NCBI RefSeq assembly: GCF_014649855.1
Contig: NZ_BMTV01000027.1
Coordinates: 56,316-120,315 of the forward strand
DNA from: Streptomyces roseolus
Lineage (GTDB): Bacteria > Actinomycetota > Actinomycetes > Streptomycetales > Streptomycetaceae
Direction: 5' to 3'
Length of the DNA: 64,000 bases
The notes below the pieces were generated by a model. The model ran no database searches. It was not told where the DNA came from and worked only from the letters and a program-made list of their open reading frames with translations. Numbering within the stretch: the first letter of the stretch is position 1; the number at the start of each line of letters is the position of its first letter. The position numbers and the translations under genes were made by a program. Of this stretch, positions 33,470 through 41,654 are shown piece after piece.

Positions 33470-35236
33470 GTGAGCCTGTCCGAGGAGGCCGGCACCATGG
33501 CGCCGTCCGCACCCGCCGACCCCGCCCGCGCCGCCCGCGCGGTGGCCGGGGCGCTGCTCGACCGCACCCTGGGCGCCCTGCCGGGCGGCGACCGGGACCT
33601 CCCCGCCTGGACCGTCGGCGGCGCCGGACCCATCGGCATCGACGCCGGCGACGAGCGGGCCGCCCAGGCCGCCTGCGGCGTCATGCACGTGCACGGCCGG
33701 GCCGCCGGCGCCCCCGCCCCCCTCACCGCGGAGTACGTCTCCGCCGTCACCGGCGTGCTCGCCGCGCAGGGCGTCACGGCCGCCCTGTTCGCCCGCGCCC
33801 AGGGCCGCCCGCCGCTGCGCACCGGCACCTCCCTCGCCCAGGGGGCGCTGCTCACGGTCACCCAGTACCTCGCCGCCGCCACCGCGCCCGACGACGCCCC
33901 GCCCGCCGACGGCCCGTCCGGACTCGCCACCCTCGTCACCGCCGACGGCGCCCGCGTCGAGATCGAGACGCTCGACCCCGACGCCTGGGCCGGGTTCTGG
34001 AGCCGGCTGGGCGTCCCTCCGCGCACGGCGGGCCGCGGCTGGCTGCCCTTCCAGTCCCGCTTCGGGACGGCGGTCTGCCCCCTCCCCGCGGAGCTCCGCA
34101 CCGCCGTCCTGGCCCTGCCCCTGGAGGCCGTGCGCCGGGCGGGCGCCGCGCACGGCGTCTCCGTCGCCGAGGTCGGCGCGTCCACGACGCCCCCGCCCGG
34201 CCTCGCCCCCTGGACGCTGGAACCCGCCCCCCACGCCCCGCCCCGCCCCCCGGCCGCCACCCCGCTCGACGGGGGTGCCCTGCCGCTGGCCGGCGTACGG
34301 ATCGTCGAGTCGGCCCGCCGCGTCCAGGGCCCCATGGCCGGACACGTCCTGCGGATGCTCGGCGCCGAGGTCGTACGCGTCGAACCGCCGGGCGGCGACC
34401 CCCTGCGCGATCTCCCGCCGGTCGCCGCCGGCTGCTCGGTCCGCTTCTCCGCGCTCAACCACGGCAAGTCCGTCGTCGAGGCCGACCTCACCACCCGCCG
34501 GGGCCGCGACGCCGTCGCCGAACTCGCCGCCACCGCCGACGCCTTCGTCCACAACTGGGCCCCCGGCAAGGACCGCGTCCTCGGCCTGGACGCCGAGGCG
34601 CTGCACGCCCTCCACCCCCGCCTGGTGTACGCCTCCGCCTCCGGCTTCGGCACCGCCCTCGGTCCCGTCCCGCCGATCGGCACCGACTACCTCGCCCAGG
34701 TCCACGGCGGCCTCGCCGCCGCCCTCCGCCCCTCGGGCGAGCCCCCGGCCCCCTCCCTGATGACCGTCACCGACGTCCTCGGCGGGCTCGTCCTGGCCCA
34801 GGCCGTCCTCGCCGGCCTCCTCGCCCGCGAGCGGACCCACCGGGGCGCCCGCGTCCACTCCTCGCTGCTCTCCGCCGCCGCCCTGGTGCCCCGGGCCGGC
34901 CACCGGGCCGTCCTCTCCCCGCTCGACCACCCTCTGCCCACCGCCGACGGGCTGCTCTACCTCGGCGCCCGGGCACGCTCCAGGCCCGGGGAGCTCGCCC
35001 GGGCCGTCGGCGCGTACGGCGCCGACACGGTGGGGGAGCGGCTGCGGAGCCGTACGACGGAGGCCTGGCTGGCCCGCCTCCGCACGGCCGGACTGCCGTC
35101 GGTCGCCGTCCGCACCGACCTGGCCCGCCTCGCCGGCGACCCGGCCTTCGCCCGGGCCGTCCTCCCGCCGGACGAGCACCTCCCGTACGCCCGCCCGGCC
35201 GCGCCCTGGACGTTCACCGAGGAGGCCTCCGCGTGA
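33470..35236 (+). CDS. CaiB/BaiF-type CoA transferase, double-domain
   Basis: A 588-residue class III CoA transferase homologue, longer than the usual 380-450. The C-terminal part (from about 275) has the classical start GVRIVESARRVQGPMAGHVLRMLGAEVVRVEPPGGDPLR, then RFSALNHGKSVVEADLT, VHNWAPGKDR and IGTDYLAQVHGGLAA with the probable catalytic Asp. The first 240 residues look like the C-terminal half of a second CaiB unit (FWSRLGVPPRTAGRGWLPFQSRFG, VAEVG), so this is a fused or permuted architecture. It precedes an AMP ligase-like gene by 107 bases. Likely role: transfer of CoA to a carboxylic acid in the same pathway. Confidence 0.82.
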   Translation: MSLSEEAGTMAPSAPADPARAARAVAGALLDRTLGALPGGDRDLPAWTVGGAGPIGIDAGDERAAQAACGVMHVHGRAAGAPAPLTAEYVSAVTGVLAAQGVTAALFARAQGRPPLRTGTSLAQGALLTVTQYLAAATAPDDAPPADGPSGLATLVTADGARVEIETLDPDAWAGFWSRLGVPPRTAGRGWLPFQSRFGTAVCPLPAELRTAVLALPLEAVRRAGAAHGVSVAEVGASTTPPPGLAPWTLEPAPHAPPRPPAATPLDGGALPLAGVRIVESARRVQGPMAGHVLRMLGAEVVRVEPPGGDPLRDLPPVAAGCSVRFSALNHGKSVVEADLTTRRGRDAVAELAATADAFVHNWAPGKDRVLGLDAEALHALHPRLVYASASGFGTALGPVPPIGTDYLAQVHGGLAAALRPSGEPPAPSLMTVTDVLGGLVLAQAVLAGLLARERTHRGARVHSSLLSAAALVPRAGHRAVLSPLDHPLPTADGLLYLGARARSRPGELARAVGAYGADTVGERLRSRTTEAWLARLRTAGLPSVAVRTDLARLAGDPAFARAVLPPDEHLPYARPAAPWTFTEEASA

Positions 35237-35343
35237 GGCGCCGCCGCCCGACAGCCGGCGCCCGCACGCGCTGACGCGGCGCCCGCGTCCGTCCCGCCGA
35301 GGCCCGACGCCCAACCCGAACCACCCCGGAAGGCAGAACCCCG

Positions 35344-37047
35344 ATGACCGCGACGTCCGCCGTGCGGGAGACCCCCTGGCGTTCCCACAACGGCCTGGAG
35401 CTGCCCGACCGGGTGCCGCGCGCCGACCGCGCGGCGTGGGAGGCCCGGGGGCTGTGCCCCGACGCCGACCTCTTCACCCTCTTCCGGCGCAACGTCCTCG
35501 CCTTCCCCGACCGCGAGGCGGTGGTGGACGACCGGGGCACCCTCACCTACGGCGAGCTGTACGCCGAAGTGGTGCGCGTCGCGGGCCTGTTCGCGGAGGC
35601 GGGGCTCGGCGCCCGGGACGTGATCGCGCTGCGGCTGCCCAACGGGCGGCTCGCCGCCGCGGCCGAACTCGCCGTCTACGCCCTCGGCGCGGTCGCCCTG
35701 CCGTACCCGCTCGGCGGCGGCGTCCGCGACACCCGCGCGCTGCTGTCCCGCTCCCGGGCGGGCGGAGCCGTCCTCAGCGAACCGGCGGACGTCGAGACGG
35801 CGGCCGAACTGCCGTGGACGCGCGCCGTCTTCCGCACCTCCGCCGGCGCGGACGGCCTCGACCGCGCCGTGTCGCGGACGGCCTTCCGGCCGGCGGACCG
35901 CCCCGCGGAGGCCGGCGCGCCGGCGCGGTTCCTCGTCTCCTCCGGTTCCGAGGCCGAGCCGAAGCTGGTCGCCTACAGCCATCAGGCGCTGGCGGGGGGC
36001 CGGGCGGCGTACGTACGCGCCCTCGCGGGCTTCCCGGCGGAGCCGCCCCGCTTCCTCGTCCTCGTCCCGCTGGCCTCCTCGTACGGCTCGCTCGGCGTCC
36101 CGGTGGCGCTCGCCGCGCTCGGGGCGACCCTGATCACGCGCGAGCGCTTCGACGCCCGCGAGGCGCTCCGGGCGGTCGTCGACCACCGGCCCACCCATGT
36201 CTTCGGGGTGCCGACCATGCTGCGGCGGATGGCGGACCTGCCCCGTCTGCGGGGGGAGCCGGCCCCGGGGCTGCGGGCCGTCGTCTCCAGCGGCGCCGCG
36301 CTGCCCGCCTCCACCGCGACCGCCTGCCGGGAACGCTTCGGCGTGCCGGTCGTCACCGTCTACGGCTCGTCCGACGGCGTCAACTGCCACACCGTCACTC
36401 CGGCCGGGGACACCGCCGGGATCCCCGATCCCGCCGTGGCCGAACTCCGGATCGTCCGGCCGGACGGCACGCCGGCGGACACCGGCGAGCCCGGGGAGAT
36501 CCAGGCCAAGGGGCCGATGACACCGCTGTGCTACGTGGACGCGCCCGAACTCGACGCCCGCTACCGCACCGCGACGGGGTGGGTCCGCTCCGGGGACCTC
36601 GGCGCGCTCGACGAAGCGGGCCGGCTGCGGGTCCTCGGCCGGCTCAAGAACGTGGTGATCAGGGGCGGTTACACGATCAGCCCCGCCGAGGTGGAACGGG
36701 AGCTGGGCACCGACCCCCGGATCGCGGAGGCGGTCTGCGTGCCCGTGCCCGACGAGGAGTTCGGCGAGCGGCTGTGCGCGGCCGTACGCCCGGCCCCCGG
36801 GGCGCCCGCCCCGGCCCTGGACGCCGTGACCGCGCACCTCGCGGCCCGGGGGCTGGAGCGCCGCAAGTTCCCCGAGTACCTCCTGGTGCTCGACCGGATG
36901 CCGCTGCGGCCCACCGGAAAGGTCTGCCGGCGCACCGTCACCGCCCGGGCCGTGGAGGCCCTGGGCGGTACCACCCCGGTCGGTGCGACGGTCCGCGTCG
37001 ACTTCGAGGCAGGGCCTTTCACTCATGCGGGCGAACTCGCGCATTGA
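35344..37047 (+). CDS. Class I adenylate-forming enzyme with degenerate P-loop
   Basis: A 567-residue AMP-binding protein resembling acyl-CoA or aryl-acid ligases. Conserved blocks are LTYGELYAEVVRVAGLFAEAG, VYGSSDGVNCHTV, SGDLGALDEAGRLRVLGRLKNVVIRGGYTISPAEVE and the C-terminal lysine in RPTGKVCRRTV. The phosphate loop, normally SGTTGxPK, reads SSGSEAEPK, so activity may be altered. ATG at 35344 follows GGAAGG. It may activate a carboxylic acid for the biosynthetic genes that follow, together with the CoA transferase. Confidence 0.85.
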   Translation: MTATSAVRETPWRSHNGLELPDRVPRADRAAWEARGLCPDADLFTLFRRNVLAFPDREAVVDDRGTLTYGELYAEVVRVAGLFAEAGLGARDVIALRLPNGRLAAAAELAVYALGAVALPYPLGGGVRDTRALLSRSRAGGAVLSEPADVETAAELPWTRAVFRTSAGADGLDRAVSRTAFRPADRPAEAGAPARFLVSSGSEAEPKLVAYSHQALAGGRAAYVRALAGFPAEPPRFLVLVPLASSYGSLGVPVALAALGATLITRERFDAREALRAVVDHRPTHVFGVPTMLRRMADLPRLRGEPAPGLRAVVSSGAALPASTATACRERFGVPVVTVYGSSDGVNCHTVTPAGDTAGIPDPAVAELRIVRPDGTPADTGEPGEIQAKGPMTPLCYVDAPELDARYRTATGWVRSGDLGALDEAGRLRVLGRLKNVVIRGGYTISPAEVERELGTDPRIAEAVCVPVPDEEFGERLCAAVRPAPGAPAPALDAVTAHLAARGLERRKFPEYLLVLDRMPLRPTGKVCRRTVTARAVEALGGTTPVGATVRVDFEAGPFTHAGELAH

Positions 37048-37100
37048 TTGCGCAGCGACCCGGAGTCGCATGCAATCCTGTTGCTGCAAACGGAATCTTT

Positions 37101-37130
37101 GATTCAACTTCCTTGTGCGGGAAGTGAATC
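37101..37130 (+). promoter_or_regulatory. Leader hairpin before the nucleotide-sugar dehydrogenase gene
   Basis: GATTCAACTTCC (37101-37112) pairs with GGAAGTGAATC (37120-37130) through 11 bp with one bulged A and a 7-base loop. It sits 14 bases before the ATG, adjacent to the ribosome site GGGGGAG. The surrounding leader is less GC-rich than average. It may be an operator, attenuator or the end of the preceding transcript. Confidence 0.45.
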
Positions 37131-37143
37131 ACGGGGGAGACGA

Positions 37144-38400
37144 ATGTTCACAGAAGTCGCCGTGGTCGGTCTCGGCTACGTCGGTCTTCCGCTGGCCCGC
37201 CGGGCCTGCGAAGCGGGACTCGCGACCGTCGGCTTCGACGTCGACGCCGAGGTCGTGGAGGGGCTCGGCCGGGGGCGCTCCCACATCGAGGACATCCCGG
37301 ACGCGGACGTCGCGGCGATGCGCGCCGCCGGCTTCCGGGCCACCACGGACCCCTCGGTCCTCGCCGGAGCCCACACCGTCGTCATCTGCGTGCCCACCGG
37401 GCTCACCCCGGCCGGAGAGCCCGATCTGTTACCGCTGACGACGGCCGTCCGCACGGTCGCCCGCCACCTGGAACCCGGCGTGCTCGTCTGCGTCGAGTCC
37501 ACCAGCCACCCGGGCACCACGGAGGAGATCGTCCGGCCCCTCCTCGAAGCGCACGGACTGCGCGTCGGCGAGGACTTCCACCTGGCGTACTCCCCCGAGC
37601 GCATCGACCCCGGCAACCGCCGCTACAGCCTGCGCACCACGCCCAAGGTCGTCAGCGGCTGCACCAAGCTCTGCGCCAAGCACGCGACCGCCTTCTACGA
37701 GCGGCTCGTCGACGAGGTCGTCGTCGCCGCCGGGACGCGCGAGGCGGAGATGGCCAAACTCCTGGAGAACGCCCACCGGTACGTCAACATCGCCCTGGTC
37801 GACGAGGTCGCCCTCTACTGCGACCGGGTCGGCATCGACGTCTGGGACGTGCTGCGCTGCGCCGGCACCAAGCCCTTCGGCTACTCGGCCTTCCGGCCGG
37901 GCCCGGGCGTCGGCGGCCACTGCATCCCCGTCGACCCCCGCTACCTGATGAGCCACGCCGCCGAACAGGGTTTCACCTTCCACACCCTGGGCGCCGCCCG
38001 CGCCGTCCTCGACACCATGCCGGAACACGTCGCGGGCCGGGCCCGCGACCTGCTCGCCGCCGCGGGGAAGGACCCCGCGGGGGCCAGGGTGACCCTGCTC
38101 GGCGTCGCCTACAAGGCAGACATCTCCGACACGCGGGAGTCGCCCGCCTACCCCGTGGCCCGGGCGCTCGGCGCGCTCGGCGTCCGGCTCTCCTACCACG
38201 ACCCGTACGTCGGACGTTTCGAGGTGGACGGCGTCCCCGTCCCCCGGCGGCGTTCGTGCGAACAGGCCCTCGCCGAAAGCGACCTGGTGGTGCTGCTCCA
38301 GGAGCACGCCGCGTACCGGACCGCCGACTGGGACGGCGCGGACTGCCCGGTCCTGGACACCCGGGGGACGGCGGAGGGCAGACGCGTGGTGCGGATCTGA
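37144..38400 (+). CDS. UDP-N-acetylhexosamine 6-dehydrogenase-type nucleotide-sugar dehydrogenase
   Basis: A 418-residue NAD-dependent nucleotide-sugar dehydrogenase. The NAD motif VAVVGLGYVGLPLARRA is at the N-terminus. FHLAYSPERIDPGN, EMAKLLENAHRYVNIALVDE and the catalytic cysteine motif GPGVGGHCIPVDPRYL (Cys about 260) follow. The GGHCIPVDP form is typical of WecC/WbpA-type enzymes that oxidise UDP-ManNAc or UDP-GlcNAc to the uronic acid, rather than UDP-glucose dehydrogenases (GGSCFPKD). ATG at 37144 follows GGGGGAG. Codon 96 is TTA (37429-37431), the rare leucine codon read by bldA tRNA in Streptomyces, so translation is probably developmentally controlled. Confidence 0.9.
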   Translation: MFTEVAVVGLGYVGLPLARRACEAGLATVGFDVDAEVVEGLGRGRSHIEDIPDADVAAMRAAGFRATTDPSVLAGAHTVVICVPTGLTPAGEPDLLPLTTAVRTVARHLEPGVLVCVESTSHPGTTEEIVRPLLEAHGLRVGEDFHLAYSPERIDPGNRRYSLRTTPKVVSGCTKLCAKHATAFYERLVDEVVVAAGTREAEMAKLLENAHRYVNIALVDEVALYCDRVGIDVWDVLRCAGTKPFGYSAFRPGPGVGGHCIPVDPRYLMSHAAEQGFTFHTLGAARAVLDTMPEHVAGRARDLLAAAGKDPAGARVTLLGVAYKADISDTRESPAYPVARALGALGVRLSYHDPYVGRFEVDGVPVPRRRSCEQALAESDLVVLLQEHAAYRTADWDGADCPVLDTRGTAEGRRVVRI

Positions 38401-38519
38401 CGCCGCCCCGCGCCCCACAGACCTCCGGTCCGGCCCCGGCGCGCAGGGCAGGACCGAGGAAAGGCCGTTCGGACGTCCGTCCGAACGGCACCATGAAAAA
38501 ATCTAAAGGAGAAAATCTC

Positions 38520-39044
38520 ATGACCATCGCCCAGGAGCGTCTGGCCAAGCGTTTCGAGAAGTGGGACGTGAACGGCGACGGCGTGCTGGAGCCCTCGGAC
38601 TTCGTCACCGAGGCCGCCAACATCGCCCGCGCCTTCGGCGAGACCCCCGAGTCGGCGAAGGGCAAGCAGCTCCGCGACGGCTTCACCGCGATGTTCGACC
38701 TGCTCGCCGACAAGGCGGGCGCCTCCGCGCAGGGGCAGATCAACCGTGCGCAGTTCCTCCAGGCCGCCGGTGAGGTCGTCGAGGGTGGCGCCGCCACCTT
38801 CAACCCGGTCCTCGGCCCGGTCACCAAGGGCATCGTCGCCCTCGCCGACAAGAACGACGACGGCGTCATCGACGAGACCGAGTTCGCCGCGTGGCTCGGT
38901 GCCATCGGCCTGGACGAGAAGGAGGGCCGCGCCGCCTTCCAGCAGATCGACACCGACAAGGACGGCTCGCTCTCCGAGAACGAGCTGCTCGACGCGGTGC
39001 GCAAGTTCCACACCGGTGAGCTCGACGTCGAGCTGCTCGGCTGA
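38520..39044 (+). CDS. Calerythrin-like EF-hand calcium-binding protein
   Basis: A 174-residue EF-hand protein like calerythrin of Saccharopolyspora. Three canonical calcium loops are visible: DVNGDGVLEPSD (residues 16-27), DKNDDGVIDETE, and DTDKDGSLSENE. A degenerate second hand (around DKAGASAQGQINRAQF) completes a four-hand layout. ATG at 38520 is preceded by an unusual A-rich leader and a strong AAAGGAG site. A strong terminator follows. It probably acts as a cytoplasmic calcium buffer or sensor; why it lies inside this locus is unclear. Confidence 0.93.
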   Translation: MTIAQERLAKRFEKWDVNGDGVLEPSDFVTEAANIARAFGETPESAKGKQLRDGFTAMFDLLADKAGASAQGQINRAQFLQAAGEVVEGGAATFNPVLGPVTKGIVALADKNDDGVIDETEFAAWLGAIGLDEKEGRAAFQQIDTDKDGSLSENELLDAVRKFHTGELDVELLG

Positions 39045-39062
39045 GCCTCGCCTTGCCGACGG

Positions 39063-39103
39063 CGGCCGGCCGGCACCCTCCCGGGGGTGCCGGCCGGCCG
39101 TTT
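39063..39103 (+). terminator. Strong terminator after EF-hand gene
   Basis: A perfect 16-bp stem (CGGCCGGCCGGCACCC at 39063-39078, complement at 39085-39100) with a 6-base loop, followed by TTT. It separates the rightward EF-hand gene from the convergent operon. Confidence 0.82.
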
Positions 39104-39118
39104 CCCTGTGCGCCCGGC

Positions 39119-39565
39119 TCAGCCGGCCGGAGCGAAGACCACGGGCGTCTCGGGTTCGAGGGCCAGGGACCGGCCGGTGAGCAGCCGGGACGCGTGGATC
39201 ACGATGTTGTAGTGGTTGGGCAGGTGGCAGCCGTCGAAACCGAGCACCGTACCCACCGGCTCCCCGCCGATCAGCACCGTGTCGCCCCGGTCGACGACCC
39301 CGCCGGCCTCCAGCTCCACGAAGCCGAGGAAACCGACCCGGTCCACCCGCGCGCCCGGCGCGTCGGTCCACCGGTCGGTCGTCAGCAGCTCGTGGACCTC
39401 GCCCCGGCGGACGCAGCGGGCCGCGAACGGCTCCAGGGTCATGCCCCGGTCCGTGCGCTCGTGCAGCAGCACCTTCACCAGCGTCCCGCGCACGGCGCGC
39501 TTGGCACCGTTCTCGTGCCGGCCGGCGTCCAGGGAGGCGGCGGGCACCACAGGGGGCGCGGTCAC
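39119..39565 (-). CDS. Conserved hypothetical protein (possibly DUF6917)
   Basis: A 148-residue protein, last gene of a leftward operon of five. Conserved-looking blocks are KRAVRGTLVKVLLHERTDRGMTLEP, then DRVGFLGFVELEAGGVVDRGDTVLIGGEPVGTVLGFDGCHLPNHYNIVI. It may belong to the family labelled DUF6917. Predicted mostly beta. GTG at 39565 overlaps the stop of the Gfo/Idh gene, so it is translationally coupled. Its role in the locus is unknown; I see no catalytic signature. Confidence 0.75.
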   Translation of the reverse strand: MTAPPVVPAASLDAGRHENGAKRAVRGTLVKVLLHERTDRGMTLEPFAARCVRRGEVHELLTTDRWTDAPGARVDRVGFLGFVELEAGGVVDRGDTVLIGGEPVGTVLGFDGCHLPNHYNIVIHASRLLTGRSLALEPETPVVFAPAG

Positions 39566-40506
39566 CGGTCCGCCTCCGTCGCGTAGACGTCGGCGACCAG
39601 CCCCAGCGCGGCCAGGCCGCCCTCGACGGCGCGGGACGGGTCGGGCAGGTCGCGGAGCCCCGCGACCTCCCTGAGCACGCCCTCGTACTCGTGCCACAGC
39701 GACTCCTTGAAGCCGGGGCGGCCGCCCAGCATGTCCGCGGAGAGCTCGGTGCCGTCGCTGAGCCGCACCACGACGTCCTTGACCTCCCCGGGATACGACC
39801 AGTCCAGCTCCACCAGGCCGCGGCCGCCCGGACCGGCCAGCTCGACCACGGCCTGCCGGTCGGTGCCGGACGCGTCCCGGACCACCTTCGCCCCGACGAC
39901 CTCCAGCGGGGCCTCGCCCAGCAGCAGGCGGACGAGGTCGAAGGCGTTGGGGCCGTTGTCCGCGACGCAGCCGCCGCCGCAGCGGGCCGGGTCCAGGTAC
40001 CAGGTGTCGGTGCCGATGTGCTCCTCGATCCGCTCCAGGTACCGCACCCGTACGGACTCCACCCGCACCGGCGCGTCCGGTGCGGGCAGCCGGTCGCGCA
40101 GCGCGAGGACCCGGTCGTTGTGGCGGCGGTGGAAGGCGGTGAGCAGCGGGACGCCGCACTCCTTGGAGAGCGCGGCCAGGCGGTGGCCGTCCGCCGGGTC
40201 GAGGGCGAGCGGTTTCTCCACGCAGACCGGGACGCCGGCCCGCAGCGCGTCCGCGCACACCTCGGCGTGCGCGTGGTTCGGCACGGCGACGACCAGGGCG
40301 TCCAGCGGGCCGGCGGCGAGCAGTTCCCGGTGGTCGGTGTGGCAGGCGACCCGGCCCCGGAAGGGCGCCAGGGCCTCCTCGCGCAGGTCGCAGACCGCGG
40401 AGACCTCCCACTCGGGCATCCGCTCGGCGGCGGCCAGGTAGAAGCGGGAGATCACGCCGAGTCCGGCGATCCCCAGGCGCAGGGGGCGGTCGGCGGCGGG
40501 CGTCAT
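39562..40506 (-). CDS. Gfo/Idh/MocA-family oxidoreductase (first copy)
   Basis: A 314-residue NAD(P)-dependent sugar or cyclitol oxidoreductase. The Rossmann motif is LGIAGLGVISRFYLAAAE, followed by VSAVCDLREE and the conserved EKP motif VCVEKPLALD. The C-terminal sheet domain contains DTWYLDPARCGGGCVADNGPNAFDLV. ATG at 40506 overlaps the stop of the Ldh gene as ATGA. Family members oxidise C3 or other hydroxyls of nucleotide sugars (WbpB/WlbA) or inositols. With the aminotransferases in the divergent operon, it could supply a keto-sugar for transamination. Confidence 0.88.
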   Translation of the reverse strand: MTPAADRPLRLGIAGLGVISRFYLAAAERMPEWEVSAVCDLREEALAPFRGRVACHTDHRELLAAGPLDALVVAVPNHAHAEVCADALRAGVPVCVEKPLALDPADGHRLAALSKECGVPLLTAFHRRHNDRVLALRDRLPAPDAPVRVESVRVRYLERIEEHIGTDTWYLDPARCGGGCVADNGPNAFDLVRLLLGEAPLEVVGAKVVRDASGTDRQAVVELAGPGGRGLVELDWSYPGEVKDVVVRLSDGTELSADMLGGRPGFKESLWHEYEGVLREVAGLRDLPDPSRAVEGGLAALGLVADVYATEADR

Positions 40507-41654
40507 CGGTTCTCCTCCGGGGCGGTCGGGAGGCGGAGGCCGAGGGCGGTCAGTTCGGCGTGGAGCGCGGCGGAGAGGGGGACGCCCGAGGCGCGCCGTC
40601 GCTCGGCCCGTTCGGCCTCCGGGTGTCCGGGGTAGCGGACCGGTCCCTGGCCCGGCAGCGGCGGGCAGTCGAGGATCGTGCCGAACATCTCGCGGGCGTC
40701 GTCGTCGAAGCCGTCGCGGAGCACGTTCGGCGCGATGGCGAGGACGAGGAAGCCGATGTCGTCGTCGGTGCCGCCCGGCCTGCCGTCGCCCTCCAGGGCG
40801 GCGGGGGAGGGGCCGGTGGCCGCGCCGGGCAGCACGGCGGCGAGGAGTTCCACGGCGAGGCCGAGGCCGAAGCCCTTGAAGGCGCCGGTCGCGGGGGTGC
40901 CGCCGAGCCAGCCCAGCCAGGCCTCGCCCCGGTCGTAGGCGGCCGCGTCCCGCACCGGCCGTCCGGCGTCGTCGGTGAGCCAGCCCTCGGGCGCCTCCCG
41001 GCCGTCGCGGGCGGCCGTGCGGACGCGGCCGGTGGGGACGACGGTGGTGCTCATGTCCAGGACGAACGGGCGCCCTTCGAGGGCGGGGGCCGCCACGCTC
41101 AGCGGATTGGTCCCCAGGAGGGCGGCGGCGCCGAGCGGCGGGCGGGCGATGCGCTGGCCGCCGCAGTTCGAGGCGACGACGCCGATCATGCCCCGGTCGG
41201 CGGCCCGCTTGGCGTGCACGCCCGCGCAGCCGAAGTGGGTGGCGCCCCGCACCGACACGAGGCCGATGCCGCAGCGGGCGGCGCGCTCCACGGCGAGGTC
41301 CATCGCCTCCGACGCGGCCCACAGGCCGAGCGCCCGCCGTTGGTCGACGGCCACGCAGGGGCCGAGGTCGCGCAGGATCAGCGGTTCGGCGACGGGGTCG
41401 GCGCCGCCGGAGCGCAGCAGCGGCCCGTAGAGGCGGGCCAGGTTGAACACGCCGTGCGAGTCCATGCCGGTCAGGTCGCCGTAGCAGAGCGCCTCGGCGG
41501 CGAGCCGGGCCCGGCCCTCGGGGAGTCCGAGCCGGACGAAGCAGGCGGCGGTCTCGTCGAGCAGCGTCTCGTACGCGACCGTGACCTCCCGGCTCTCTCC
41601 GGGCGCCGGGCCGGCGCTCCGGGGGACGGCGCCGTCGGGCAGCGTGGACGTCAT
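40503..41654 (-). CDS. Ldh-family (malate/L-lactate dehydrogenase-like) oxidoreductase
   Basis: A 383-residue NAD(P)-dependent dehydrogenase of the type II malate/sulfolactate/delta-1-piperideine-2-carboxylate reductase family. Typical blocks are EALCYGDLTGMDSHGVFNLARLY, VSVRGATHFGCAGVHAKRA, GVVASNCGGQRIARPPLG, LLGTNPLSVAAP and FKGFGLGLAVELLAAVL. It interconverts 2-hydroxy and 2-oxo acids or reduces cyclic imino acids. ATGA overlaps join it to genes on both sides. Its presence suggests a 2-oxo acid intermediate. Confidence 0.9.
   Translation of the reverse strand: MTSTLPDGAVPRSAGPAPGESREVTVAYETLLDETAACFVRLGLPEGRARLAAEALCYGDLTGMDSHGVFNLARLYGPLLRSGGADPVAEPLILRDLGPCVAVDQRRALGLWAASEAMDLAVERAARCGIGLVSVRGATHFGCAGVHAKRAADRGMIGVVASNCGGQRIARPPLGAAALLGTNPLSVAAPALEGRPFVLDMSTTVVPTGRVRTAARDGREAPEGWLTDDAGRPVRDAAAYDRGEAWLGWLGGTPATGAFKGFGLGLAVELLAAVLPGAATGPSPAALEGDGRPGGTDDDIGFLVLAIAPNVLRDGFDDDAREMFGTILDCPPLPGQGPVRYPGHPEAERAERRRASGVPLSAALHAELTALGLRLPTAPEENR

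Noticed and set aside
37048..37143. N-terminal extension of the sugar dehydrogenase
   Set aside because: The frame is open, but the extension contains the leader hairpin and lacks similarity; the ATG at 37144 has GGGGGAG and places the NAD motif at the usual position.
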